Shown here piece after piece: positions 13,614 to 25,743 of a stretch of DNA of 64,000 nucleotides; position 1 is the stretch's first letter; each line of letters starts with the position of its first letter. The notes below the pieces were generated by a model. That model was not told the DNA's origin. It saw only the letters and a list, made by a program, of their open reading frames with translations, and made no database searches. The stretch covers positions 3,806,001 through 3,870,000 of the forward strand of contig PUDQ02000001.1 of assembly GCA_002964805.2 (NCBI GenBank), in the 5' to 3' direction. The DNA is from Trametes villosa. Taxonomy: Eukaryota > Basidiomycota > Agaricomycetes > Polyporales > Polyporaceae. A program made the position numbers and the translations under genes.

Positions 13614-15763
13614 ATGCCTCTAACCTCTGTTTTCCTGCAGAAAGCATGCCTCCAGCATCGCTATATCCGAACACGCGACAATTCGCACATCGTGGAAAGG
13701 CCAGAGAGGCTGCGCGCGGTGAACATAGGACTTGCAGCCACCGTCGCGCGGCTGGAAGAGGTTGCTCCTCCTGCCTCGGCTTCAACGTCAGGGTCCAGCG
13801 CGACCGGGTCTACCTCTCCGGGAGAAGACGCGGACGAGTTGACGAAAGCCCTCGGGAAGCTGCAGCTCTCCGCGTCGTCGCCTGCAGTATCCTCCCGGGT
13901 TCCCGTCTCGTTTGTCCAGAGCGATGCTTCGGTGGACCTCCTCAATCACCCCGCGGTCAAATTCGTGCATGGGGACATTGAGCGCGATGTCTACCTCGAG
14001 AACTTGAAGGCGCTGGCCAAGGACAGCCAGGACAAAGTAAATAAAGGCGAGAGCGAAATTCCGGAGAACTACTCTCAGGGCGACCTATACCGTAAGTTAA
14101 CCACATTCGGTTATACAAGCATTCCCTTGCTGATTCGCATCACAGTGTCACCTGGGTCGTTGGACGCCATACAGGGTGCTCTCGGCACCATATGTGAAGC
14201 CGTTGATGCGGTCGTTCCTGGCTCGCAACAAGCCTCGAGCTCCTCGAGTGAGGCACAGCGACCCAACCAGGCTTTTGTCGCGATCCGACCACCAGGACAT
14301 CATTGTGGAGAGGTATAATAAACGTCGCATGCTTAATCCCTTTTGGATGAACCGCTCCCTTGCAGGACACCCCCTCTGGCTTTTGTTTCGTCAACAACGT
14401 AGCTGTCGCTGCAGCTCATGGTGAGGAAGGTCGCTCCAGGTCCTCTTCCAGTATGCTTAATATATCTGCTTTGTGCCACAGCTCATCTCAAGCACAACAT
14501 CAACCGCGTTGTCATCTTCGACATTGACCTACACCACGGTCAGCCCATCATCGCCCCGTACTCAGGAGCGGGATTCACTGACACATCCTAATCTTCTTGA
14601 ATCAGGAAACGGCACGCAAGCCATTGCGTGGAGCATCAACGAAGAGACCTACCGCAAGCAGCTCGAAGCCGAGCACGGCGCCCCCGCCGGGAAGCCCGGC
14701 CTCCAGATCTACTACGGCAGCATACACGACATTCTCTCCTATCCGTGCGAGGACGGGAAGCCTGAGCTCATTCAGGCCGCCTCCGTGTCTATTCACGGCC
14801 CTCATGGGCAGCACGTCGAGAACATCCACCTGCAGCCGTACGCATCCGAGCAGGAATTTTGGGAGAAGCTATACCCCACGCAGTATCAGCGCCTCCTGAA
14901 GAAGGCCGGAGAATTCATCGAGAACACGGGCGGGGTCCTTGACGATACCCTTGTATTCATCAGGTATGCGCCCCCGGGACTACGATCGTCGTTCTGGCAA
15001 TGGGCGCGGTGCTTACCCTCGGATTTGCAGCTGCGGCTTCGACGCGTGCGAGCACGAATATCCCTCGATGTCGCGCCACCAGCGCAAAGTGCCCGCGTCC
15101 TTTTACCACCGCTTCGCGCGGGATGCGCGTGGATTCGCGGAGCGATACGCCCAGGGCCGGCTCATCAGCGTGCTCGAAGGGGGCTACAGCGACCGCGCGC
15201 TCACCAGCGGGGCTATGGCGCACCTCGCCGGCCTCGTAGACACGGGTGATGTAGGCGTCGACGAGAAGTGGTGGAGTCTCGAGAACCTCACCACGGTGCG
15301 TCCGACCGATTTGTGCACCCCACGCCCGTGCTGACGTGAGATGCAGCTCGAGGCCGCAACGAAGAAGCGCAGGGGAGGGCGCCCATCCCAGACTGTTCCG
15401 CCCGCACCGTGGCTCGCGAGGACGGTGGAGCTCTTCGCGTCGATCGACTCGTCGCACACCGTCGCAGCCGCCCCTCGCGCGCCCATCCCACCATCGAGCA
15501 GGACACTTCGCGACCGGAAGCCTGCAAGCAGCGCGAGCGCTACTAGTGCGAAGGCGAGCCCAGCAACGTCCCCAGGGAAGAAAGGCGGCGCGCAGAACGG
15601 GGAGCGCACGAAGAAGAGCCACGCTGCCACCAGCGCCACGTCTGGCTCGGAGAGCGACTTGACGGACATCACGAGCGGGACGAGTTCGGAGAAGGAGGGC
15701 GAGTCGGTGTCGAAGAAGCTGCCGCGGGTGATCCTCAAGCTCGGGCCTGCGCCAGGTGCTTGA
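13614..15763 (+). CDS. HOS3: HOS3-type histone deacetylase
   Basis: Predicted 598 aa in seven exons: 13614-14091, 14146-14312, 14366-14420, 14482-14538, 14606-14963, 15031-15295 and 15347-15763. A zinc-dependent deacetylase that should remove acetyl groups from histone lysines. Motifs in order: HIVERPERL near the N-terminus, RPPGHHCGE, FDIDLHHGNGTQ (metal site, split by an intron), SCGFDACEHE and SVLEGGYS. The architecture, with insertions in the catalytic domain and a Ser/Lys-rich tail, fits the fungal Hos3 group rather than Rpd3 or Hda1. Intron 1 is 54 nt and stopless, so retention would add 18 residues in frame. The gene is convergent with the SAM carrier gene, 154 bp away. Confidence 0.9.
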
Positions 15764-15917
15764 TTCTTGGGTCCAGCTGTTGTCTTCGGATGCGTGTCTT
15801 GCTGTTTCCCACCGCTTTGCTCTGTCTTGGATATTGTTATCCGTAAGTTGGGTTGCCAGGAAGTATAGTCTAATGAATGTACGCTATGATATCCGAATGC
15901 TATATTGTAAGCAGAGT

Positions 15918-17040
15918 TCAAGGGGTACCCATCAGCGAGTGGACGGCCCACTCGTACACGCCTAGGAACACCGCGCCGCCAGCAGATATCCAGAGAGTTC
16001 GTGGTACGACACCAGCGAAGAGGGCCTTCGGGCCTTCTACGGTGTAGATCTCACGGAACCGTGCAGCTAGAGATGGGTGTGCTTGCTTTGCGGGGTCCTG
16101 CAATTTACCATGGTCAAACCTAAGAATTTGTTCAGTAGTGTTGGGGAGGGAAAGGCGCACCCGTAGATCAAGCATTACGCGAGTTTTCAGGACGTCTAGA
16201 GGCGTCGTGAGGGCGGCTGCTACACCGCCCGAGAAGCTGCCGCATACAGCAGCCTCGTAGGCGTGCAATGGCCGGTCTAGGGCTTTGGCCAGGCGTTTCT
16301 TGAGTAGCTCATATAGAGGGAACTGCAATGACGTGAAAGGGATCTACAGGGCATAATCCATGAGGGGGGTGTGCACGCGACCAAAGGAGCTGTACGGACC
16401 TCTCGCATGATCGTAGAGCCAAAGCCTCTGTAGAACCCGCGGATGCCCTGCGTAGAAAGCACAAGCCGCGCGGAGGCATAGGAGGACTGTGCCGCAGACC
16501 CGTACGTCGAGGTCTGCATGCGCGTCTTGATCACCTCGGTGGGGACGCGTATAGAGCAGGCCGCCTGGTCGCGTCGCGCTGAACACATCAGTAGGTACCA
16601 GCACTCGAGGAAGCAGCCGCGTGCGTACCACCTCGCCCATAGATGCGGCGACCATGTGCGTGAGCGGCGCGTAGTCCGCGGGAAAGGGCAGTGTCTTCTT
16701 GAGCGTATCATATGTGCAGAAGAACACAGCAGCTGGTGCGAACAGTAGCTTCAGCGTGCGCGCGCGATGTGCTGGAGACAGAAAGCATACCTCCCGGCGC
16801 GCTCCCGACCACCACGCTGCCGACGCCCTTGTAGACACCCTTGAAACCGCCTGCGCGTATAAAGCCCTGCGAAGACTGAAGGCGCGTCTTCACGGTGTCG
16901 ATGGGGAAGAACAGCAGGTCGACCGCTGTCCCCGCAAGTCCGCCGGCCTGTGCGACTCAGCTTTAACGCTTATAGCACTCCCGACGTGTGAAGCGTACCG
17001 CCAACGACTGGTAGAATGTCGGCGATGACTGCGTAGACAT
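15918..17040 (-). CDS. PET8: Mitochondrial S-adenosylmethionine carrier
   Basis: Predicted 276 aa in six exons: 17040-16999, 16947-16791, 16732-16629, 16564-16400, 16343-16161 and 16097-15918. It has the three mitochondrial-carrier repeats, each with its signature: [20 protein letters not shown] and [10 protein letters not shown]. Length and the segments [14 protein letters not shown] and [17 protein letters not shown] match the Pet8/SLC25A26 family, which imports S-adenosylmethionine into the matrix in exchange for S-adenosylhomocysteine. The first exon codes for only 14 residues, so the start rests on the joined frame. It is divergent from SEN54 with a 211 bp spacer. Nothing looks broken. 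Confidence 0.87.
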
Positions 17041-17251
17041 GGCGCGCTGTAGACCGCAGACGGCGGAGGACGCGGGCAGATGGTGGTGGCGGAGGAAGAG
17101 GTGAGCGCGTCGCGTCGCGCGCCCTCGGAGTCATTTCCGCGACTTGCACAGTACCCCCATCCACCTCGGCCGACCGCGTTTCTTGGCTTTTCTCAGCGCG
17201 TCCGACTATCCGCTTCTTTGGCCTGATCGCGAGGGGAATCGATAACACAAT
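17041..17251. promoter_or_regulatory. Compact bidirectional promoter, SAM carrier / SEN54
   Basis: Only 211 bp separates the two ATG codons of divergent genes, so one short region must serve both. It is pyrimidine-rich on the carrier side. No TATA box was seen. Confidence 0.5.
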
Positions 17252-18896
17252 ATGGATGACACGCTGGAAATGCCCTCCGCGGCTCCAAAGCCCGACGTAC
17301 CGCAGGAGACGGAGGAAGACGAGCAGTCTTCTGGCGATGAGGATCAGGGCCCTGACTGGACCAAGATTCCGTATGTTTTGTCACCTATATGCAGGTCTGC
17401 GCGCGTGTCTTAACTTTACACCAGGGGGCTGAACGCGGCGCGGCCAGTCATCCCGAAGAGAGGCGAAAAAGACTTTGAGCCTACCGCGCAAGGAGGCTCC
17501 GGGCTGCAGAAACATGTCCTCGATCGCTCGCGCTCTGCAATGCTGGATGCACTGCGGGGCACGCGCACAATTGGATAGTACGTCGTGCTTCCCCACGCGA
17601 AGGTTGCGCGCGGACTAACCATAGACACAGCAAATCCGTGAGCCATGGTATCTGGTACCCAGGGCTCGCGAGGGCGCACGTCACCGTGCAGCGAGGAATC
17701 CACTTCGCTACGATGGGCCACTCGGTCGCGCGAGCATCCGCGAACGCCGCGGACGTGAAGAAGGTGCAGAAACGCTTGGAGCTTCTCCCGGAGGAGGCGC
17801 TTTACCTGGTGGAGAGGGGGGCCATGTATTGCTGGAAGCCCACGGACCTGCCTCTACGAGAAACAGAGCACCTGGACGACATGGAGGGTGTCCCCATGTC
17901 CGTCCAGCAGGCCTACACGGAAATGCTTGGTACCTGCGACCTAACATTCGAGAAGTACCAGGTACGCCTTCAGAGACCTGGGTAGGACATTGCGCTAATT
18001 CTTTGCTAGGTTTACGCTTATCTCAGACGTCTGGGCTATGTGGTGACACGAGCGAAGCCCCCATCCCCGGACTACCCCACTCCACCCCCTCTTTCCCCTA
18101 GCACCCGCGCGCGAGTTTCTCTCCTGAAGAGGTTGTATAACGCGGTATCATCTTTGATTGCCCCTCTACGCCGGTTATTCGCTGGTAGCCTGGACTGGTG
18201 GCGACCCTTGCGTTGTGGGGGATGGCTGCACCGCCATATGGACAACGGTAAGCATCTCCGGCAAATGCTAACTCAATGCCATGCTGATTCGCCGAGACAG
18301 CGTCGTTGTTCAAGTCCCTCCGATTCCTTCCTTCCGGGCATGGCACCCCACTGCAGATTCAACAGGCTCCCGAAACCCCTTCCTCGCCGTACCAGATCTT
18401 CTTCCACATCTACAAGCCCTCGACGCCGTTCAAGAAAACAGCGCCTCCCGCGCCAGACTTCTCCGTCGTCGTAGTGAAGTAACGCTTGTCCATTCTCTCT
18501 CACAGGCATGCACCCTAACATCCTCCTAGTGCCCGAACCTCACCTATGCCCACTATCAGCGAGCTTACCGAGCTGTTCGGCGACCTTCCCGTGCTTCCAC
18601 CACCCGCTCCAAGGAAACGCATGTCCTTCGCGCAACAGAAGCTTGCCGCAGCGTCCTCAAAAGCGCCACCAAACCCGACGTCCAAGGGCCCGCCTGCAGC
18701 AGAGCCTTCGCTTGCAAGGAGATCACTGTCCTGGATATGGCCTCTACCCCAGACCAAAGCACAGCCGCGCCCGCCGAATCCGTTCCCGTCTCTGAAGATG
18801 GGCAACAAGACGGTGGTCATCGCAGCAGTGGACGCGGGGACGATCAGCTTCTTCAGGTTTGGGCAGGGCGTGTTCACCGAGTGGCCGATGGCGTAA
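17252..18896 (+). CDS. SEN54: tRNA-splicing endonuclease subunit Sen54
   Basis: Predicted 461 aa in six exons: 17252-17370, 17425-17577, 17631-17961, 18010-18247, 18301-18478 and 18530-18896. This is a structural subunit of the endonuclease that cuts introns out of pre-tRNA. The N-terminal Sen54 domain is clear (KSVSHGIWYPGLARAHV, then a VYAYLRRLGYVVTRA segment where the chain meets the partner subunit). A proline-rich linker follows, then a typical end: TVVIAAVDAGTISFFRFGQG and TEWPMA. An acidic N-terminus precedes the domain. It ends 82 bp from the convergent F-box gene. Confidence 0.9.
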
Positions 18897-18978
18897 GGTA
18901 TGGGTTTAGATTGTACGAGCCGTGTACACTACAAATGCGACGCACTATGTACCACGCATTCGCCTCACGGCGTCCCTG

Positions 18979-20744
18979 TCAACGGCGGGTGTCCCGGTCA
19001 GCGCACGTTCCGTCTCCCGACCAGACAGCATTCTGCTCACCACCTGAAGAGTTCTCGTCCGACCCTCCATTCTCGAGCTCGATCCTCTTGCGTTCGTTAT
19101 CACGCACCATAGCCAAGACGGGAATAAACGCAGCAACCTCACGCCATCGCTTCTTGTAACTCGGCCCTGCCTCCCCTCCACTCCCAAACGTGTCGAAATC
19201 CAGCTCCACGAGGCCGGGGAAGACGCAGCTAAGGAAGGCCGCGACCTCGGGAGCAGAGAGGATCGGAGACCTAGCGACGTGGATCCAGCACAGCTGCGAC
19301 CGGCTGCAGCAGGACGTCTCCAGCAACTCCCCGTAGAGTGGCGAACCCGGTGCGTGTTCGATATACATGTTCGCGTCGAACTGGAAGCCGATATTGAACA
19401 AGAGGGGGCAGTGCACCGCAAAGGGCGGGAAGGCTCGGAGCGTGGGCATCGTCGGCGGCGGGGCCCATAGGGAATAGGACTCGGTCCCGAGGAAGAAGTA
19501 CTCCAGCTTTGGCCAGGCTTTCGCGACGTCGAGGAGGAGCGCGTCGTCGAACTCGAAGGTACATGCAAGCTCGAACGTGAAGTGGCTCATGTGTCCGAAC
19601 TTGAGGAGTGGCCGGAAGTCGTCCGAAGTGAAGAAAACAGGTCCATCGATCACCAGCTCGGTTATAATGACCGTCCTCTCGTCTTCGTACCCGCAGACGG
19701 ACAGCGCAGTGACGACCTCGGGATCGAGAGAGCCGATAATAGACGCGACAAGATCGGGCGGTAAGACGGTGTTCATGACGCCGTAGTCGACTTGCAGATT
19801 GAAGTCTCGTACCCGAGGGAGCGGTCCAACGGCTTCGTTGAACGCTAGATACGTCCTCGCTGTGGCGACGATGTTCAACACTTTCACGTTCGAGAAAGGT
19901 GAGCTGGCGGCTTTGAGGTGAGGGAACGCGGTCCTGTGGGGGAGGCGTACAGAAAGCTCCTCGAGATTGGGCAAGGCCGACAGCGCGCCAATGGCTTCTT
20001 CCGTTAGCGCAAGCTCTTCGCAGTCGAACTTGATCAAGGGGGAGGAGGAAATCCATGCAGGAGATATACTGAGCGGGGTGGGCATGTTCTCTTGAGCTTT
20101 TGACAGCGCAATTGAAAAACGCCGCAGTTGGGGGAACTTCGTGTAAATGACGATGAGCGCTCGCAACAATTGGCCCGGGGAATCGATGTGGTTCAAGTTG
20201 AGCTCGGCCAGCTGAGAGCCAACCATGCTCAAGAAGTCGTCCAGCTTTCCATCAGCAAGGGACAAGGCATCCTGTGCCAGAGAACGAAGGCGTGGAAAGA
20301 TGACCTGTTGAGGTCGCTGTGTCGCCAGGAGGGGGATCACGTCATGCGAGAGCCGGGCAACATCGATTGACTCGAGCTGTGCATTAGGCAGGCGAAGAGG
20401 CGCGGTTATAGCTCTGACATAGCTGGCCAGCTTCAGGAAAGTCGTCCAGTCGCTTGGAAGGAGGGGCCGCGTGAGGTGCTTGACCGTGAAGAATTGAGCA
20501 AAGTATCCCCATGATGAAACACGCGGGTATAGAGATAATTCACCAGAGTGCGATCTTCGACAATCCAAGAATCGCCGGGCAAAGTCGCGACGAGTGGCGC
20601 AAGGTTGTCGAGCGTTCTCCAGAGTACCACTGTCGCTTCCGTATGTAGGGTCTTACAACACCGGGCGAGAGACGCTAGGGCTGGTCGGTCCGCGTAGTCA
20701 CAGACGATCCTGGTGATTTCGGAGACGTAGAGCGCTTTATGCAT
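18979..20744 (-). CDS. F-box protein, agaricomycete type (copy 1)
   Basis: Predicted 566 aa in two exons: 20744-20544 and 20478-18979. It starts MHKALYVSEITRIVCDYA, a divergent F-box that also shows LASLARCCKTLH and LWRTLDNLAPL. The rest is a long leucine-rich region, as in the expanded F-box families of agaricomycetes. Such proteins act as substrate receptors of SCF ubiquitin ligases; the target is unknown. A second gene of the same design lies at 23975-25743, on the other side of the aldo-keto reductase, and its main intron sits at the equivalent place (before HLTRPLLPSDWTTFL here, HLARALSIQDWTTFL there). Confidence 0.78.
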
Positions 20745-21092
20745 GCCGTCTTAGACCCTCGAGCACTTCAACGTGCGGAATGCACTACACGGTCACGGTC
20801 TTGTCAGTCTGTCGTCTGGAAGAGTGCACGTACCACGAGCCTAATTAATCGGCTTATTAGCACGCTTCTCGTGCGGTTGTCGATTTCTTCGAGCGGAACC
20901 AACGAGGTTGAGGCTGTCTGAAGTGCCACTCTTGTGCGTATGCGCTGAGGTGGAGGAGGTCCTGCGGGGGAGCGTCGGAGTGTGAATGTGCAGCACTTTC
21001 TGATAAGTGGCGCTGCGTCGCTTTGTCGCTCAGAATCTCGCATCCATGTACATGAGTATGTTATTGCAAAGGGGAGTAAGCAAAGAACAATA

Positions 21093-21390
21093 GGGGTGCT
21101 CAATATTCAATTCTCGCCGTTCGACGTTTCGTTCACCCGTTCGGGCGCTTGTTGGGCGCTATACTAGCCGCGCGTCCTCCACCCCGTCTCATCGCTACAT
21201 GAACCACCGCGAGCTTCCACAGGAAATCACATAGTATATTATATTTCCAGAAAGCAGAGCCGCTCTTGATCCATCTGAAGATGTCTAACGGTGTACAGGC
21301 TACTGTTCCAGCCGACCCCCTAGCTAGCCGCGAGAGGGCGTCTAACGAGGCGCCCGAACGAGTCAACGAACGGCGAGAATTGAGCACCCC
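21093..21390. mobile_element. MITE-like element, about 298 bp, TA-flanked
   Basis: The left end begins GGGGTGCTCAAT and the right end, read on the other strand, begins with the same 12 bases. Both then continue TTCTCGCCGTTCG and later CGTTCGGGCGC, with a 6 bp repeat and a few changes separating the arms, so the terminal inverted repeats run about 55-70 bp. TA dinucleotides flank both ends (21091-21092 and 21391-21392), which suggests a TA target duplication as left by Tc1/mariner-type transposases. There is no coding capacity inside. Confidence 0.7.
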
Positions 21391-22198
21391 TAATACTAGG
21401 CTATCTCCACATTGCTGATAATGTCGGTTGTCTGGTTTGGTTGGAGACCGACTGGGACCTTGGAACCCTCCAATCGCAACTCCTGCCATACTTGAGCCAT
21501 GCTTTCTTGAATCTTCAGAGGAGACTCCCGCTTTAGCTCGACGCTAGGTGTTCACGTTCTCGTGCCATAGGTTGAGATTTCATAGCGACGTAATGTGCCT
21601 TCATACACCTCCAGCAATTAATTCCAATGTGGGTCCTGTGGGAAGCCGGTATCGGGATACATTAATTCGAGCCCCTCAGTTTCACAGGATCGCAATGCCA
21701 ACGATCTCATCTGCGTCCGACGTCCGTCGGCCTGCAGGCTGCCTAGACTAGTCGATCTACGAGGCCCCGTGCGTTTGGGTACAGCTGTCGCTGTGCCCGG
21801 CTCTCGTAGGATGGCGCAAGAACACTCTGGAAAGTAGGCGGGTGCCGTCACACGCTCTTGACCGCTATCCCCGAAAACAGCACCACGCCCTATGTCCAGG
21901 CTCCGCTCATGTGGCATGTCATCGAGTCCCCGGTCGGACAACGTAGACTCCGAACCGTAGAGGTACGCAGGAGAGAGCAGTGCCCATGGGTGACGCGTCG
22001 ACGAGACCAGAACCATCCTCCGCCTGCCGATCGACGCATACCAGCGGCTTGCACCGCGGGCTTGCAGTGGGTTAGCTGGACGGAATGAACACCCTATCGA
22101 CACCCCAAAGCCCGACCGGGCATTCAGGCGGCCGGCTGGTGCTTTCTACTCAGCGTATAGCCCAGAGGGTACCCACGAGCACTCGGAGGGCGTCGCGG

Positions 22199-22207
22199 TA
22201 TATAAAG
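22199..22207 (+). promoter_or_regulatory. TATA box of the aldo-keto reductase gene
   Basis: TATATAAAG lies 82 bp upstream of the chosen ATG at 22289, a normal spacing for a strongly expressed fungal gene. Confidence 0.6.
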
Positions 22208-22288
22208 GCGATGGGCACGAAGGTATGCTCGTCATCCGTTTCCCAGACACATCAGCCGTTCACACCCACTCAAACAATCTCTAGCATC

Positions 22289-23791
22289 ATGAGCTCCTTC
22301 TGGACACCCGCCCCGCCCCCGCCGACCAAGCTCGGCCGCCACCGCCGCCTCTCCGCCCTCGCCGGCGTGCACGTCTCCCCAATCTGTCTCGGGGCGATGA
22401 GCATCGGCGACAAGTGGGTGCCGCTGGGCGAGTCGACGAAGGAGAGCAGCTTCAAGCTCCTCGATGCGTTCTACGACGCCGGCGGGAACTTCATCGACAC
22501 CGCGAACAACTACCAGGACGAGACGTCCGAGGCGTTCATTGGCGAGTGGATGGAGGCGCGTGGCATCCGTGACCAGATGGTCATCGCCACCAAGGTAAGT
22601 CGCGTCTTGGCGCTATGAATATTACATAGCGGGAAGCTGACTGAAAGTCGCTCTAGTTCACGACCGATTTCAAGAGAGGCCGGAACGATATCAAGCAGCA
22701 CAGCGCCTACGTCGGCAACAACATGAAGTCGCTGCACATCTCGGTAGAGGCGTCGCTCAAGAAGCTGCGCACGTCTTACATCGACATCCTCTACGTTCAC
22801 TGGGTAAGGCAAAGCTCACTGAATACCCTTCTACCCAAGCTTACCCGAAACTTTTCAGTGGGACTACAACACCAGCATTGAAGAGCTTATGAACGGCCTC
22901 CATGCCCTGGTTCAGGCAGGCAAGGTTCTGTACCTGGTACGTAGACTTCACCTCTGGGACGAACATAGCTGACTGATACTACCCACAGGGCATCTCCGAC
23001 ACGCCTGCCTGGGTCGTCTCCAGCGCGAACCGCTACGCACGCATGAGCAACCAGACGCCCTTCTCCGTGTACCAAGGCGCCTGGAGCGTCCTCCAGCGCG
23101 ACTTCGAGCGCGAGATCATCCCGATGGCGCGGGCCGAGGGCATGGCGCTCGCGCCCTGGAACGTCCTCGCCGGCGGCAAGATCCGGACGGACGAGGAGGA
23201 GCAGCGCCGTCGCGAGACTGGCGAGAAGGGTACGTACGATTTACAACGCTTTCCTGCGTACAAAACTAACGGAGGCGCGATCACGTTGCAGGTCGAACGA
23301 TCCTTGGTCCCGACTGGGAGCGCAATGAGACGGAGCGCAAGGTTGCGAAGGTGCTCGAGCAGGTGGCCACGCAGGTCGGCGCGTCGAACATCCAAGCCGG
23401 TAAGCTTTCCCCTCCGTTCGCTGGTTTTCGCAGGACACTACTGACGGGAGCATTCCAACAGTCGCTCTCGCCTACGTGATGCAGAAGACGACGTTCGTCT
23501 TCCCCATCGTCGGCGGCCGCAAGGTCGAGCACCTCAAGGCGAACCTGGAGGCGCTCGACATCGTCCTCTCCGAGGAGCACATCAAGCAGATCGAGGGCGC
23601 GGTGCCGTTCGATCTAGGCTTCCCCAGCAACTTTGTTGTAAGTACCAGAGTCGTGAATGCCGTTGTGGCTAGAGCTGACGATGTCTACACAGGGCGACGG
23701 GTCAGATTACTCGTGGTTGTTCAAGAGCTCCGGCACGTACGACCCGTGGCCGCAGGCGCAAGCCATTCGTCCGGCGCCGACGAAGTTGTAG
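22289..23791 (+). CDS. Aldo-keto reductase, aryl-alcohol dehydrogenase type
   Basis: Predicted 384 aa in seven exons: 22289-22594, 22657-22803, 22859-22936, 22989-23229, 23292-23399, 23462-23637 and 23693-23791. It starts [20 protein letters not shown]. Catalytic tetrad positions of the family are visible: Asp and Tyr in [11 protein letters not shown], Lys in IATKF and His in YVHWWD. The segment [15 protein letters not shown] near the C-terminus is the usual NADPH-pocket region. Fungal members reduce aryl aldehydes to alcohols or act like norsolorinic acid reductase; the substrate here is not shown. It is flanked by the two F-box genes. The ATG at 22085 in the same frame is rejected because the TATA box lies after it. 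Confidence 0.87.
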
Positions 23792-23974
23792 ATGTACTTC
23801 TTTCCAAATCATGTGTATATGGTAGTGTAGTAAAGCCCTGTTCTCGATAAGTTCACGACAAGTGAGCTAGAGTGGGAGTGAACGATACTAGGACAGTATA
23901 CAGTACTGCGGGTTCCTCCACAGTCCCGGCCGGGAGTGACTAGTGAACTATCGGGGTGGCGCCTGCTATCATCC

Positions 23975-25743
23975 CTACCGTTCGTCCAAGCGCGCCTCTC
24001 GCATCATCCCAACATACTGCCGCACATCCGCCCACTTCCGCTGGCGATTCTGCCTCTCCAGCCGAGTCCCGGGTGTCTCATCGTAGTACGAGCCGGAAGC
24101 TGACACAGCCTGAAGGTCAGGAAAGACCATGGACAAGAACTTCGCGACCTCCCTGGGGAGCGCAATCGGCGACCTCTGCAGGTGCAAGCTGGTCACCTTG
24201 GACTTGCTCCGCGCGCGATGTCCGTCGACCCACAGCTCGCCGTAGAGGTCCTCCGGCGTCTCTCCGTCGGCGACAAGCCCAGCAGAAGCGTCTAGGTGGA
24301 GCGCGATGCGCTTGAGATTGGGGCAGTGGACGGCCAGCGGCGGGAGGGCCTTCAAAGTGGTGCCTCCGGGAAGGTGGACACAAGGCGCGAGCGCGCCGAG
24401 CGATAGCGATTCAAGCTGGGGCCACGCCTTCGCCATCGAGGGGAACAGATCGTCATCCACCTGGTACGCCCACAGCGGGCTGAAGTCGAAGGAGCGCAGC
24501 TGCGTGAACTTGAGTACGGACGCGAAGTGGGGGGAGCGTATGATGACGCCTTTCTCGATTATAGTCGCTTCTGAGCCTGGAAGGGGTTTGGTGTTGCCGC
24601 TGGAGACCTTCAGGTGCTCCAGACGCTGCGGGGAGAACTGGCGGCAGATGGCGTAGAAGAGGCGGTATAGATCCCGGGCGCGCGGCAGCTTGTTGATCTC
24701 GAGGTCGAAGTGCGTGACGGTCGGGCAGAGGGCGACATGACTGAAGGGCCCATACGAGTCCACAGACCCGACAACAGAGAGCCTCAGAAGGGTAGGGAAA
24801 GAGAGTGGCTGCATGTTGTCGAGGAACGAAGGGCGATCTGGGGGCAGCACAGAGCATTCGGCGAGCGTAGGCAGGGCAGTAAGGATCTTCAGCGCGGCAG
24901 CGGTGAGGGGTATGGCGACGCATTTGAATACGGTCAAAGACCGAAAGCCTTCTAGAGCGACGGAAAGCGAAAGATCGGGGGCTGCCCCGATTTCTAGGCT
25001 GCGCAGCGCGGGAGCCCGAAAAGACAACTCGCCGAAAACGCACGATACGGCCTGGTGAGGATCTCCGCCTACCTTCTCGAAGTCGATGTGTGCCCCGCGT
25101 AAGCTTTCCCCGATGAGGGAGACGAAGACGGGCATATACTTGTCGGGTAGACTAAGTCTGCGCCACTTGAACGAGCGCAAGCGCGGCAAGAGAGCCAGGA
25201 CCGGTCTCATGGCGCAGAGCTCCAACAACGCGGAGTAGTGTAGCTTGATGTCTGTTCGGGAGCATTTCCCATCTGCGCGCCGTGAGACCACGCCCACTGT
25301 CCTCACGAGCTGACTGAACTTCAGGAAGGTCGTCCAATCCTGTATGGACAGCGCGCGGGCAAGATGCTGACAACGGACATGTGGCATTAGCTACAGCATG
25401 CTGAGATGGTGCACTCGTATGCTCACGATTTGGTAACCTTGTGTCTCCCAAGCATCTTCTGGGAATGTCATGACCAGCGGCACAAGGTCGGGCAGGTCTG
25501 CCCATAGGTTCCGCATAGCGGGCTCATGTAGGACCTTGCTGGTCCGTACGACCGATGCCAGACTTGACCAATCGAGGTATACACATATGTTCACGAACAC
25601 TTCGCTTATGGAGAGCGTTCTGTGTATGACCGCTGGTGCAAGGTTTCCACAGAGGTGAGTCAGCATGCCCACTTGACCAGCATTCTGAAGAGAGCACACT
25701 CACAGCTCCCGCGTACGCGATTCAACTCCCGCATTTCTGGCAT
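23975..25743 (-). CDS. F-box protein, agaricomycete type (copy 2)
   Basis: Predicted 545 aa in three exons: 25743-25704, 25632-25427 and 25366-23975. Exon 1 codes for MPEMRELNRVRGS, and exon 2 then reads SVIHRTLSISEVFVNICVYL, aligning with the MHKALYVSEITRIVCDY start of copy 1. A divergent F-box is followed by a leucine-rich C-terminal region (LPTLAECSVLPPDRP, LESLSLGALAPC). It is probably an SCF substrate receptor. The main intron is positionally equivalent to that of copy 1, which indicates shared ancestry. Relative to copy 1 it carries one additional short upstream coding exon, so the start is less sure than the rest. Confidence 0.72.

Larger units (their letters stand above)
20745..22288. 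other. Intergenic region with a MITE and the reductase promoter
   Basis: No gene seen. It contains the inverted-repeat element at 21093-21390 and, at the right end, the TATA box and leader of the aldo-keto reductase. The rest shows nothing recognisable. Confidence 0.6.

Noticed and set aside
22085..22288. Upstream in-frame ATG of the aldo-keto reductase
   Set aside because: It precedes the TATA box, and the added residues do not look like protein.
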